Of a stretch of 64,000 bases of DNA, positions 8,739 to 21,255 are shown one piece after another (positions within the stretch are counted from its first letter, which is position 1; every line of letters starts with the position of its first letter). A model generated the notes under the pieces. That model saw only the letters and a list, made by a program, of their open reading frames with translations. It searched no databases and was not told where the DNA came from. The stretch lies in the NCBI RefSeq assembly GCF_003711105.1, contig NZ_CP023865.1, positions 7,299,001 through 7,363,000 of the forward strand, given 5' to 3'. The translations under genes and the position numbers were made by a program. This DNA is from Actinoplanes teichomyceticus ATCC 31121. Lineage in GTDB: Bacteria > Actinomycetota > Actinomycetes > Mycobacteriales > Micromonosporaceae.

Positions 8739-9209
8739 TCAGCTCTCGAGCGGGTGCGGCCCGCCGAAGATGGATCGGCCGGGCACACTGCCCGGGTCGC
8801 GAGGCGGCCCGGCCTCCAGCCAGGACAGGAATCCGGTGACCGTGGTCTCGGCCATGGCGATCTCGACCTCGGTGCCGCCCATGGCACAGCGCAGCACCAC
8901 CCAGTGACCGGGCATGGTGAGCCGCTCGGGGCCGGTCGGCAGGCGGCGCTCGGCGATCGTCAGGACCCGCCGGTCGAGCACCCGTTTGGGGCGGAAGGCC
9001 AGGCTGAACATCTTGTGGAAGCGGAGCTCGTCGCCGACGAACTGGCCGAGCCCGGGTGACCAGCCGCGGCCCGGCACCATCGTGTTGGTGCGGACCTGCA
9101 GCCGGATGGTGCCGCCGCCGAGCATGAGCAGGCGGCGGCGGAAGAAGATGGCGAAGAGAAGCGCGAGCAGCGCGACGAGGCAGATTCCGATGATTTCCAG
9201 AACCCGCAT
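8739..9209 (-). CDS. DUF2550 family membrane-anchored protein
   Basis: The 156-residue protein has an N-terminal membrane segment (about 3-25) followed by FRRRLLMLGGGTIRL and a compact C-terminal domain ending near a Trp-containing helix. This matches the DUF2550 family, whose members sit immediately after atpC in actinobacteria (Rv1312 in M. tuberculosis). The start is 8 nt after the atpC stop, so co-transcription with atpC is likely. The function is unknown. The conserved location suggests, but does not prove, a link to ATP synthase. Confidence 0.85.
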   Translation of the reverse strand: MRVLEIIGICLVALLALLFAIFFRRRLLMLGGGTIRLQVRTNTMVPGRGWSPGLGQFVGDELRFHKMFSLAFRPKRVLDRRVLTIAERRLPTGPERLTMPGHWVVLRCAMGGTEVEIAMAETTVTGFLSWLEAGPPRDPGSVPGRSIFGGPHPLES

Positions 9210-9217
9210 CGCCGGTG

Positions 9218-9499
9218 TCAGTGCTGCTCGGGCGTCGCGGGGGTCGCGCTCTCGGCGAGCACGGTGACGCCGTTCGCGTCGATGGAGAGGAAGCCCCCGG
9301 CGACGTCATAGGTCAGCTGCTCACCGCCGGCGAGCTTGACCCGGACCTGGGACGGCTCCTTGAGCAGGCCGAGGAGCGGCGAGTGGCCGGGCAGCACACC
9401 GATCTCACCCTCGGTGGTTCGCGCGACGAGCATCTCGGCCTCACCGGCCCAGATCTTCTGCTCGACGGCGACGACCTCGACGTGAAGCTGGTTGGCCAC
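9218..9499 (-). CDS. atpC: F1Fo ATP synthase epsilon subunit
   Basis: The 93-residue subunit is the N-terminal beta-sandwich of epsilon (LHVEVVAVEQKIWAGEAEMLV, then GEIGVLPGHSPLLGLL). As in many actinobacteria, the C-terminal helical region is very short. It links the rotor to the catalytic head and restrains ATP hydrolysis. The GTG start at 9499 has a strong AAGGGAG 5 nt upstream. Unusually, an LCP-family gene and a terminator-like palindrome separate it from atpD, so it probably needs its own promoter. A TAGACT box at 9537-9542 is a candidate. Confidence 0.95.
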   Translation of the reverse strand: MANQLHVEVVAVEQKIWAGEAEMLVARTTEGEIGVLPGHSPLLGLLKEPSQVRVKLAGGEQLTYDVAGGFLSIDANGVTVLAESATPATPEQH

Positions 9500-9536
9500 G
9501 CTGTCTCCCTTTGACGCTGCGAACCGATCGGGTGAA

Positions 9537-9573
9537 AGTCTAATCGCCGCCCCCGGCCGACGGCCGACCGGGG
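9537..9573 (-). promoter_or_regulatory. terminator-like hairpin and candidate atpC promoter
   Basis: Directly after the LCP stop, 9551-9573 folds on the minus strand as a 9-bp stem (CCCCGGUCG with CGGCCGGGG, one U-G pair) and a 5-nt loop. Next comes TAGACT at 9537-9542, about 38 nt before atpC, a possible -10 box. The -35 is weak. Confidence 0.4.
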
Positions 9574-10707
9574 CTAGCTGTTCTTGTTGATGAACTCCGG
9601 GTGGGCCAGCAGAAACTCCTGGATCTTGTCGTCCCTCACCGCCTGGAAGAACGCCTGCGACCCGTCGGCGAGCTTTTCCCCGTAGTACCTGTTGGTGGCC
9701 GGGTCGAAGACGCCGCCACCGTCCAGCTTGATGGACACCATGTTGTCGGTGTTCAGATCCTTCAACGCCAGACCCCAGTCCAGGACGCTGGTGCCGTTGG
9801 CGGCACCGAAGGTCAGCGCGTCGCCGGCCGCGTCCAGGATCTTCAGCATCTTGGACGGGTTGGTCACCACGCCCTTGCTCATCGCCTGCTTGGCCATCGC
9901 CTTGATGAACTGCTGCTGGTGCCGCTGCCGGTCGTAGTCGCTGTTCGGCAGGCCGTACCGCTGGCGGACGTAGTCCAGCGCCTCCCAGGCCTTGAGGTGG
10001 TAGGTCCCCGGCTTGTAGACCTTCTGCTCACCGATGTACGGATGGTCGCACTTGTTGTCGGCACACTCCGGGCGACGGTCCCGGGGCTTGCCGTTCGGCT
10101 TGAGGTGCTCCGACTTGACCGTCATGTCGATCTTCATGGTCACGCCGCCCATCGCCTCGACGATCTTCTTGAAACCGCCGAAGTTGATGATCGCGCCGGC
10201 GTCGAACGAATCGATCCCGGTGAGCTGGCTGACCGTCTTGGTGAGCAGCTGGAAGCCCTGCCGCACGTCGTGCTTGCCGTTGCCGACGGAGCTGCCGTAC
10301 GACATCGCCGAGTTGATCTTCGCCTTGCCGCCGCCGAACCCGGTCGCCTTGAACGCCGGGATGTCGACGTACAGGTCCCGCGGGATGGAGAACATGTAGA
10401 CCTGGTCCATGCTCGCCGGGATGTGCGCCACGATGATCGAGTCGGACAGCGGCGGGGTCTTCTCGTCGCGCGGGTCGATACCGGCCATCAGGATGTTGAG
10501 CGGGCCCTTGATCTCGGCGCTGCCCTTGGTGGCCCCCTCGGCGGGGTCGCCGACCAGCGTGCTGCCGGCGTCCAGGCCGCTGGTGTACTTCGAGATGAGG
10601 GCCTGGCCGGTCACCAGGACGCCACCGCTGGTCACCATCAGCACGCCGCCGAAAATGGCGGTCAGCCGCGCCCACAGCGGTGTGCGGCGCTTCGCAGACT
10701 TAGCCAC
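9574..10707 (-). CDS. LytR-CpsA-Psr (LCP) family protein
   Basis: LCP proteins move glycopolymers (wall teichoic acid, arabinogalactan or capsule) from a polyprenyl carrier to peptidoglycan outside the membrane. The 377-residue protein has a basic N-terminus, one membrane segment (about 12-36) and an extracellular LCP domain. The family marks are the ILMAGIDPRD strand, LSDSIIVAHI, FSIPRDLYVDIP, KINSAMSYG and the RQRYGLPNSDYDRQRHQQQ helix. The GTG start has GGGGA upstream. The odd feature is the location: it lies between atpD and atpC, with a 228-nt leader on one side and a hairpin on the other. It looks like an independent transcription unit. Confidence 0.92.
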   Translation of the reverse strand: MAKSAKRRTPLWARLTAIFGGVLMVTSGGVLVTGQALISKYTSGLDAGSTLVGDPAEGATKGSAEIKGPLNILMAGIDPRDEKTPPLSDSIIVAHIPASMDQVYMFSIPRDLYVDIPAFKATGFGGGKAKINSAMSYGSSVGNGKHDVRQGFQLLTKTVSQLTGIDSFDAGAIINFGGFKKIVEAMGGVTMKIDMTVKSEHLKPNGKPRDRRPECADNKCDHPYIGEQKVYKPGTYHLKAWEALDYVRQRYGLPNSDYDRQRHQQQFIKAMAKQAMSKGVVTNPSKMLKILDAAGDALTFGAANGTSVLDWGLALKDLNTDNMVSIKLDGGGVFDPATNRYYGEKLADGSQAFFQAVRDDKIQEFLLAHPEFINKNS

Positions 10708-10737
10708 CCGATCCCCAACTCTGCCGGTTCGTCACGC

Positions 10738-10790
10738 CCCGTGTGAACACGGGACCGCCTCTGAGGCGCGTGCAAGCATACCGAAGACGA
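10738..10790 (-). promoter_or_regulatory. candidate promoter and two small hairpins before the LCP gene
   Basis: TATGCT on the minus strand (10785-10790) is a plausible -10 box for the LCP gene. The transcript would carry two short hairpins, at 10756-10768 (CGCCT/AGGCG) and 10738-10753 (CCCGTGT/ACACGGG), before the start codon at 10707. Whether they regulate anything is unknown. Confidence 0.35.
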
Positions 10791-10870
10791 CCGGCGAGTT
10801 CCCTACCGCAGAGTCCCGGACCTGCGGGAGCCGGATCCGCGCGATTCACCCGGACGGAGCCTCCGGACGC

Positions 10871-10906
10871 GGAAAGCCGTGCCGGTGGGCACCGGCACGG
10901 CTTTCC
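10871..10906 (-). terminator. perfect 16-bp hairpin after atpD
   Basis: The arms GGAAAGCCGTGCCGGT and ACCGGCACGGCTTTCC pair perfectly around GGGC, 30 nt beyond the atpD stop. There is no U tract, as is common for actinobacterial intrinsic terminators. The hairpin is symmetrical and could act on either strand. It should end or attenuate the main atp transcript before the LCP gene and atpC. Confidence 0.75.
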
Positions 10907-10935
10907 GTTCGTCACCAGCTGCGACGAGGCTGAGG

Positions 10936-13313
<2,378 letters not shown>

Positions 13314-13315
13314 GA

Positions 13316-14881
<1,566 letters not shown>

Positions 14882-14959
14882 CCTCTGCCTTCTCTGTCTA
14901 GCTCGGGACGTCGCCGCCACCGAGGGGCTTCTCGATAAGGAATCGAGGGGAAAGGACTG

Positions 14960-15778
14960 TTAAGCGAACGCCTGCTTGGCGGCGTTCAGCCGACGCAGGA
15001 TCGTGCCGTCGTAGAGGTCGGAGCCGACCCGGACGCTGACCCCGCCGATGATCGCCGGGTTGACGTCCACCTTCAACGAGACCTCACGGCCGTAGATGGT
15101 GGACAGCTTGGCGGCCAGCGCGGTCTCCTCGGCGTCGCTGAGCGGCTTGGCCACCGTCACGTACGCCACCTCGCGGTCCCGCTTGCCGGCGGTCAGCTCG
15201 ACCAGCCGGTTCAGCGAGGCCTCGAAGCCGCGGCCACCGAACCCCTCGAGCGCGACCTGGACGAGTCGCACCGTGGTCGGCTGGGCCTTGCCGGTCAGCA
15301 GGTCCCCGACCAGCTTAGCCCGGGGCTCGACCGGCGCGCCGACGTCGCTGAGCGTGGCCGCGAGCTCCGGCGTACCGGCGACGATCTGTCCGAAGCGGAA
15401 CAGCTCGTCCTCGATCTCCGCCAGCTTCCCGTCCTTCTGCGCCGCGGCCAGCAGGGTGTCCACACCCAGCCGCTCGGTCGCGTCCAGCAGGTCGCCGGGC
15501 TGGGAGAACCGGCCGGCCACCAGGGTGGACAGCGCGGTGACGGTCACCTCGGCCGCCTTGCCGGCGAGCAGCGAGCGGAACAGCCCGGCCCGGTCGGCGC
15601 CCGGCCGCGACGGATCGGTCAGCGCCCGGCGCAGCCGGGGCTGCTCCCGCAGCAGGCCGGCCACCGACAGGAACTCGTCGGCGACCGTGGCCAGCTGCGT
15701 GCCGGTGAACGTGGCGGTGTCGGCGTGCAGCCGCTCCACCGCGTCCGCGTAGGCCTGGTTGGTGACGCCCGACGCCAT
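14960..15778 (-). CDS. atpH: F1Fo ATP synthase delta subunit
   Basis: The 272-residue peripheral-stalk subunit is about 90 residues longer than the enterobacterial delta, as is usual in actinobacteria. The C-terminal half has the typical RDREVAYVTVAKPLSDAEE strand-helix and ends DGTILRRLNAAKQAFA. Its ATG overlaps the atpF stop as TGATG. It is not fused to a b-type domain, unlike the mycobacterial b-delta fusion. Confidence 0.96.
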   Translation of the reverse strand: MASGVTNQAYADAVERLHADTATFTGTQLATVADEFLSVAGLLREQPRLRRALTDPSRPGADRAGLFRSLLAGKAAEVTVTALSTLVAGRFSQPGDLLDATERLGVDTLLAAAQKDGKLAEIEDELFRFGQIVAGTPELAATLSDVGAPVEPRAKLVGDLLTGKAQPTTVRLVQVALEGFGGRGFEASLNRLVELTAGKRDREVAYVTVAKPLSDAEETALAAKLSTIYGREVSLKVDVNPAIIGGVSVRVGSDLYDGTILRRLNAAKQAFA

Positions 15779-16341
15779 CAGCGCCGCCCGCCCGCCGAGC
15801 CGGCGGCGTCGAGGTCCGCGATGAAGCGCTCGACAGTGCCGCGGGTACGGGCCTCGTCGGCCAGCGCCTCTCCAACGATCTTGCCGGCCAGGTCCACGGC
15901 CAGCGTGCCGACCTCGGAGCGGAGCTCCCGCACGATCGACTCACGCTGCGCGGCGAGCTGCTCGGAACCGGCCGCGATGATGCGGTCGGACTCCTCGCGC
16001 GCCTTGGCCAGAACGTCCTGACGGATGCCCTCGGCGTCCGCCCGGGCCTCGTCGCGGATCCGAGCAGCCTCGGTCCGCGCCTCGGCGAGCTGCGCGCGGT
16101 ACTGCTCGAGCAGCTCGTTCGCCTCGGCCTGAGCGGCCTCGGCACGCTTGATGCCACCCTCGATGGCGTCCACGCGGGCCTTGAACGTCTTCTCCATCTG
16201 CGGGAAGACGAACTTGATCAGAACGAAGCACAGCACCGCGAAGGCGACCGAGCCCACCACGATCTCTTCCCAGGCGGGAATGATCGGGTTGTGCGCGGTC
16301 TCCTCGGCGGCGGCCTCGGCCAGAACAAACGTGTTGATCAC
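15778..16341 (-). CDS. atpF: F1Fo ATP synthase b subunit
   Basis: This 187-residue peripheral stalk protein has an N-terminal membrane segment (about 29-48), then a long charged helix rich in Ala, Glu and Arg that forms the stator dimer. The GTG start at 16341 follows AGGAGG with a 5-nt spacer. It lies between atpE and atpH in the usual order. Confidence 0.96.
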   Translation of the reverse strand: MINTFVLAEAAAEETAHNPIIPAWEEIVVGSVAFAVLCFVLIKFVFPQMEKTFKARVDAIEGGIKRAEAAQAEANELLEQYRAQLAEARTEAARIRDEARADAEGIRQDVLAKAREESDRIIAAGSEQLAAQRESIVRELRSEVGTLAVDLAGKIVGEALADEARTRGTVERFIADLDAAGSAGGRR

Positions 16342-16374
16342 GAGAACCTCCTGTCGAGGTCAGCTATGTCTAGG

Positions 16375-16641
<267 letters not shown>

Positions 16642-16684
16642 TCACGCGGGACGACAAACGGGGTGTTGCTCGTGCGGGTTGATC

Positions 16685-17476
16685 TCAGTGCTCGTCGGCG
16701 AGCGCGCCCTGGACGTAGCTCGCGGTCAGCACCGTGAAGACGTAGGCCTGGAGACAGATCACCAGGAACTCGAGGAAGGTCAGCGCGATGGTGAGCACCC
16801 AGGAGAGAACCGAGACGGGCGCCAGCGCCGCGTTGGCGCTGATCATCGCGAAGCCGCCGAGCGTGAACACCAGCAGCAGCATGTGGCCGGCGAACATGTT
16901 GGCGAACAGACGGACGGCCAGCGAGAACGGCCGGACCACGAAGTTCGAGAAGAGCTCGATCGGGATCAGCAGCGGCAGGATGAACCACGGCGCCGGCGGG
17001 ATCAGGGCGTGCTTGAAGTACTTCAAGGGGCCGTGATGCCGCATGCCGACATAGATGAACATCACATAGCTGATGACCGCGAGGATCGCCGGGAAGGCGA
17101 TGTGCGAGTTCGGCGAGATCTGCACGAACGGCAGGATGCCGAAGAAGTTGTTCAGCAGGATGAACATGAACAGCGTCGTCAGGTACGGCGCGAAGGCCAC
17201 ACCTCGCGGGCCGATCATGTCGACCGCGATGTTGTTCCGCACGAAGCCGTAGATGCTCTCCGCGAGCCACTGCTTCTTGGTCGGGACCAGCTGCGGCTTC
17301 CGGTACGACACCAGGAAGTACACGATGATCGCCGCCACGGCCACCCAGATCAGCACCGTGATCTTGGTGAACCAGTAGTTCTCCTCCGCGCCCCACGGCA
17401 GGATGCTGGGCAGGTAGAAGTCCTCGACGCTGGGCGGGAACTCCGCCGCGAGGACCGTCGACTGACCGATCACCAT
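16685..17476 (-). CDS. atpB: F1Fo ATP synthase a subunit
   Basis: The 263-residue membrane subunit forms the proton half-channels. It has five or more hydrophobic helices, and the essential Arg is Arg189 in RPFSLAVRLFANMFAGH (E. coli Arg210). The start is ATG with AGGAAAGG nearby. The small AtpZ-like gene ends 12 nt upstream, so the two are co-transcribed. Confidence 0.97.
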   Translation of the reverse strand: MVIGQSTVLAAEFPPSVEDFYLPSILPWGAEENYWFTKITVLIWVAVAAIIVYFLVSYRKPQLVPTKKQWLAESIYGFVRNNIAVDMIGPRGVAFAPYLTTLFMFILLNNFFGILPFVQISPNSHIAFPAILAVISYVMFIYVGMRHHGPLKYFKHALIPPAPWFILPLLIPIELFSNFVVRPFSLAVRLFANMFAGHMLLLVFTLGGFAMISANAALAPVSVLSWVLTIALTFLEFLVICLQAYVFTVLTASYVQGALADEH

Positions 17477-17488
17477 GGCCCTTTCCTG

Positions 17489-17722
17489 TCAGGCGCCGAG
17501 TCGGCGCACGATGAGATACACACCCCCGCCGATGCCGAGGACGGCGCCGATGCCGGCGAAGATGCCCTCGGTTCCGACGTAGTGGTCGACCAGCCAGCCG
17601 ATCCCGCCCCACACCAACATGCCCGCGATGAGGTAGGTGACTGCCGTCATGCCCGCACCGGAGTCCGGTGGGGTCGGGCCGTCGTCACCGCGTTCGTCGT
17701 GGGGGGGTTCTTGGCCGGTCAT
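17489..17722 (-). CDS. AtpZ/AtpI-like two-helix membrane protein
   Basis: This is a 77-residue protein with two hydrophobic helices (about 25-43 and 50-70) joined by GWLVDHYVGTEGIFAGIGA. That resembles the ATPase_gene1 (AtpZ) family of small proteins at the head of atp operons, implicated in c-ring assembly or Mg2+ supply. The ATG at 17722 is chosen because the long upstream extension of the frame has no family resemblance. It is the first gene of the tightly spaced atp run. Confidence 0.75.
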   Translation of the reverse strand: MTGQEPPHDERGDDGPTPPDSGAGMTAVTYLIAGMLVWGGIGWLVDHYVGTEGIFAGIGAVLGIGGGVYLIVRRLGA

Positions 17723-17753
17723 GACGGCCCGAACGATATCAGCAGGAAACACG

Positions 17754-17788
17754 AAGCTAAGCGGGACCCCCCGCACAACCTCGGTTGT
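17754..17788 (-). promoter_or_regulatory. candidate atp operon promoter with a dyad operator
   Basis: TAGCTT on the minus strand (17754-17759) could be the -10 box about 32 nt before the AtpZ-like gene. Over the -35 position lies a perfect dyad: ACAACC at 17775-17780, TC, then GGTTGT at 17783-17788. A regulator bound there would block the promoter. No regulator is implied by the neighbours. Confidence 0.35.
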
Positions 17789-17932
17789 CCAGGCGTCAGG
17801 GGTCTCGCAACTGGAAGGACACGGTACTCCTGTCCCGCCAAAACCGAACAAGGCGCGGGCGGACACATCACCGGATCGTGGCGCCTAACCGGACTTCCCC
17901 GCGCTGACCAGGGAGGATGCCAGTGCCATGAA

Positions 17933-18388
17933 TCACTTTCGGAGTGTCCGGCGTGTCACCCACCAGGCCTGGACGCCGGTCCACACCACCACGCCCGCGA
18001 CCACTCCCAGCCCCAGAGCGGTCTTTCCCGGCCATTCGGACGAGACCCCGACCGCCAGGATAATTCCCAGCAAAGAATATTTGGCGACATAGGTGAACAT
18101 TCCCAGCGGCATGACGAGCGCGGGGCGCACGGTGTCTGCCCAGGCGACCACCAGAGTGGTCAGAGTGTGACTGACCGTCACGATCAGCACTCCGCCGGCC
18201 GCGCCGAGCGCGGCGTCGGCCCCGCCGGCCAGGAAACCCGACGAGGCGGCGCACATCAGCAACGCGAACGAGACCGTCGTCAGGAACCCCAGGTGCTCGA
18301 CCTTCCAGCGAGGGTCCTTCGGCAGCGGCGGCAGATCCGGCAGGGGCAGGTCGTCCTTCTCCGGGGCCGCCGGCGAGACGCCGCTCAA
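17933..18388 (-). CDS. atpI: AtpI-like four-helix membrane protein
   Basis: This is a 151-residue protein with a polar, Pro-rich N-terminus and four hydrophobic segments. It sits where actinobacteria carry the AtpI-like gene upstream of atpB (Rv1303 position). The start is TTG at 18388, preceded by GGAGG with a 7-nt spacer. No ATG or GTG fits the frame near that site. The gene is 25 nt after glyA. The AtpI role in assembly of the c ring is known for the family, and assignment here leans on context. Confidence 0.7.
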   Translation of the reverse strand: MSGVSPAAPEKDDLPLPDLPPLPKDPRWKVEHLGFLTTVSFALLMCAASSGFLAGGADAALGAAGGVLIVTVSHTLTTLVVAWADTVRPALVMPLGMFTYVAKYSLLGIILAVGVSSEWPGKTALGLGVVAGVVVWTGVQAWWVTRRTLRK

Positions 18389-18413
18389 GATCGTGCCTCC
18401 ATCTGCATGCCGC

Positions 18414-19703
18414 TCACGCGAGCACCTCCTGCTGCGAGTAGAACGGGAAGCGCCGGACCAGTCCGACCACCTCCTCACCGACGCCGGTCAGCCGGGACAG
18501 CCCGGCGGCCGACTCGGGATCGCAGCGCACCGCCACCCCGATCAGCTCCGCGATCCGGCGCATCTCGGCGTCCCCCATGCCCTGCGAGGTGACGCCCGGG
18601 GTGCCGACCCGGATCCCGGACGCCACGGCGGGCCGCTCCGGATCGTACGGAAGGGGGTTCTTGTTGAGCGCGATCCCCGCGGCGGCGCAGCGCGCCTCCG
18701 CCTCCCGGCCGCTGACGCCCAGCTCGCGCAGGTCGAGCACGGCGAGATGGGTGTCGGTGCCGCCGGTGACCGGGCGCATCCCCTCGGCGGCCAGCCCGGA
18801 GGTCAGCGCCTGCGCGTTACGCACGGTCTGCTGAGCGTACCCCCGGAAGGCCGGGGTGCCCGCCTCGCGCAGGGCCACCGCCTTGGCCGCCACCGCGTGC
18901 ATCAGCGGGCCGCCCTGGGTGAACGGGAAGACCGCCTTGTCCACCCGCTGCGCCAGCTCCGCACGGCACAGGATCATGCCGCCCCGCGGCCCGCGCAGCG
19001 CCTTGTGGGTGGTGCAGGTGACCACGTCGGCCCAGGGCACCGGGGACGGGACCGCCTGCCCGGCGACCAGGCCGATGAAGTGCGCCGCGTCGACCATCAG
19101 ATAGGCGCCCACCTCGTCGGCGATCTCCCGGAACCGGGCGAAGTCGATCAGGCGGGGGTACGACGCCGAGCCGCAGATGATCAGCTTGGGCCGGTGCGCC
19201 AGGGCCAGGTCACGCACCTCGTCGTAGTCGATGGTCTCGGTGTCCGGGGTGACCCGGTAGGCGATCGGGTGGAACCACTTGCCGGAGAAGTTCGCCCGGC
19301 TGCCGTGGGTCAGGTGCCCGCCGTACGGCAGCCCCAGGGCCAGCACCGGATCGCCCGGCTCGGCCAGCGCGGCGTACGCGGCCAGGTTCGCCGACGACCC
19401 GGAGTGCGGTTGTACGTTCGCGTGGTCGGCGCCGAACAGTTCCCGCGCCCGCTGCACGGCCAGCTGCTCGGCCCGGTCGGCCGGCCCGCACCCGCCGTAG
19501 TAGCGCTGCCCGGGATAGCCCTCGGCGTACTTGTTCACCAGCGTGGACCCCAGCACGGCCAGCACCGCCGGCGAGGTGAAGCTCTCGCTGGCGATCAACT
19601 GCAGGGTGTCGCGCTGGCGGACCAGCTCGTCGAGAAGCACATCGGCGATCTCCGGATCCTCGCGCTCGAGCGCGGCGAAATCCGGACCCCAGAAGGTGCT
19701 CAC
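18414..19703 (-). CDS. glyA: serine hydroxymethyltransferase
   Basis: This PLP enzyme interconverts serine plus tetrahydrofolate with glycine plus 5,10-methylene-tetrahydrofolate. The 429 residues carry LIASESFTSPAVL, the EGYPGQRYYGG loop, and the PLP-binding Lys234 in CTTHKALRGPRGG. The GTG start at 19703 has a GGGGGAGG site 5 nt upstream. It is followed closely by atpI. The position occupied by rfe (wecA) in the mycobacterial version of this block is taken by glyA here. Confidence 0.95.
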   Translation of the reverse strand: MSTFWGPDFAALEREDPEIADVLLDELVRQRDTLQLIASESFTSPAVLAVLGSTLVNKYAEGYPGQRYYGGCGPADRAEQLAVQRARELFGADHANVQPHSGSSANLAAYAALAEPGDPVLALGLPYGGHLTHGSRANFSGKWFHPIAYRVTPDTETIDYDEVRDLALAHRPKLIICGSASYPRLIDFARFREIADEVGAYLMVDAAHFIGLVAGQAVPSPVPWADVVTCTTHKALRGPRGGMILCRAELAQRVDKAVFPFTQGGPLMHAVAAKAVALREAGTPAFRGYAQQTVRNAQALTSGLAAEGMRPVTGGTDTHLAVLDLRELGVSGREAEARCAAAGIALNKNPLPYDPERPAVASGIRVGTPGVTSQGMGDAEMRRIAELIGVAVRCDPESAAGLSRLTGVGEEVVGLVRRFPFYSQQEVLA

Positions 19704-19785
19704 CTGGGCCTCCCCCGAGCTCGGTGACGCGGCCTTCGTCGAGTTTATGGCTGAACCGCCGGAAAACGGGGCACAGTCTGAAGTT

Positions 19786-21255
19786 ATGCGCTGTCTCGTC
19801 ACCGGGGCCACCGGCTACATCGGCGGCCGGCTCGCCCCCCGTCTCGTCGAGGCCGGCCACGACGTCCGCTGCCTGTCCCGCAGCGCGGCACGGCTGCGCG
19901 ACGTCCCCTGGGCCGATCAGGTCGAGATCGTCGAGGCCGACCTGGCCGACCCGGCCGGCCTGCCCGCGGCCTTCGCCGGCATCGACGTCGCGTACTTCCT
20001 GATGCACTCGCTGGGGCACACCGACTTCGAGCGCCGCGACCGCGCGGCGGCGGCGAACTTCGCCGCCGCGGCCCGCGCCGCCGGGGTACGCCGGATCGTC
20101 TACCTGGGCGGCCCCGAGCCCCCGCCCGGCGACCGACCGTCGGCGCACCTGCGCTCCCGTGCCGAGGTCGCCCGGATCCTGCTGGCCAGCGGCGTGCCCA
20201 CCGCGGTGCTGCGGGCGCCGGTCATCATCGGGTCCGGCTCGGCCTCCTTCGAGATGCTGCGCTACCTGACCGAACGGCTGCCGGTCATGGTCACCCCACG
20301 CTGGGTGACCAACCGGATCCAGCCGATCGCGGTCCGCGACGTGCTGCGCTACCTGATCGGCGCGGCCACCCTCCCGCCGGACGTGCACCGCGGCTTCGAC
20401 ATCGGCGGCGCCGACGTGCTCAGCTACGCCGACATGATGCGCCGCTACGCCCGGGTCGCCGGGCTGCGCCGCCGGATCCTGCTGCCCACCCGGGTGCTCA
20501 GCCCGTGGCTGTCCGCGCACTGGGTCGGGCTGGTCACCCCGGTGCCCAACGCCATCGCCCGCCCGCTGGTCGCCAGCCTGGTGCACGAGGCGGTGGCCCG
20601 GGAGAACGACCTGGCCCGGCTGCTGCCCGGGCCCGAGCCGCTCGGCTTCGACGAGGCGGTCCGGCTGGCCCTGAGCCGGATCCGGGACGCCGACGTGGAG
20701 ACCCGCTGGACCGGCGCGTCCGGCCGGGACGCCGCCGCCGAGCCGCTGCCCAGCGACCCGAAGTGGTCCGGCGGGAGCGTCTACACCGACGAGCGGTCCC
20801 GCCCGGTGCACGCCCCGGCCGACCGGCTGTGGCGGGTGATCGAGGGGGTCGGCGGGGAGAACGGCTGGTACTCGTTCCCGCTCGCCTGGTCGGTGCGCGG
20901 CTGGCTGGACCGGCTGGTCGGCGGGGTCGGGCTGCGTCGCGGCCGGCGCGACCGGCACCGGCTGCGGGTCGGCGAGGCGCTGGACTGGTGGCGGGTCGAG
21001 GAGATCGTGCCGGGCGAGCTGCTGCGGCTGCGCGCCGAGATGCGGGTGCCCGGGCGCGCCTGGCTGGAGATGCGCGCCGAGCCGGACGGCGCGGGCGGCA
21101 GCGTCTACCGGCAGCGGGCGGTGTTCCTGCCCCGCGGCCTGGCCGGCCACCTGTACTGGGCTTCGGTGCTGCCGTTCCACGGCATCGTCTTCAGCGGCAT
21201 GGCGCGCAACATCGCCCGCGGCGCCGAGGGCCGGGTCCGGCCGGTCGAGCCCTAG
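19786..21255 (+). CDS. NAD(P)-binding protein with DUF2867 domain
   Basis: The 489-residue protein has an atypical short-chain dehydrogenase fold at the N-terminus (nucleotide motif TGATGYIGG, residues 5-13; RIVYLGG near 110). A C-terminal DUF2867-type domain (from about 330) contains WWRVEEIVPGELLRLRAEM. Such proteins are annotated as nucleoside-diphosphate-sugar epimerase-like oxidoreductases of unknown substrate. The catalytic YxxxK of true SDRs is not evident. The ATG has CAGTCT exactly 6 nt upstream and no Shine-Dalgarno sequence. It is divergent from glyA and shares a CTAG double stop with the gene that converges on it. Confidence 0.85.
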   Translation: MRCLVTGATGYIGGRLAPRLVEAGHDVRCLSRSAARLRDVPWADQVEIVEADLADPAGLPAAFAGIDVAYFLMHSLGHTDFERRDRAAAANFAAAARAAGVRRIVYLGGPEPPPGDRPSAHLRSRAEVARILLASGVPTAVLRAPVIIGSGSASFEMLRYLTERLPVMVTPRWVTNRIQPIAVRDVLRYLIGAATLPPDVHRGFDIGGADVLSYADMMRRYARVAGLRRRILLPTRVLSPWLSAHWVGLVTPVPNAIARPLVASLVHEAVARENDLARLLPGPEPLGFDEAVRLALSRIRDADVETRWTGASGRDAAAEPLPSDPKWSGGSVYTDERSRPVHAPADRLWRVIEGVGGENGWYSFPLAWSVRGWLDRLVGGVGLRRGRRDRHRLRVGEALDWWRVEEIVPGELLRLRAEMRVPGRAWLEMRAEPDGAGGSVYRQRAVFLPRGLAGHLYWASVLPFHGIVFSGMARNIARGAEGRVRPVEP

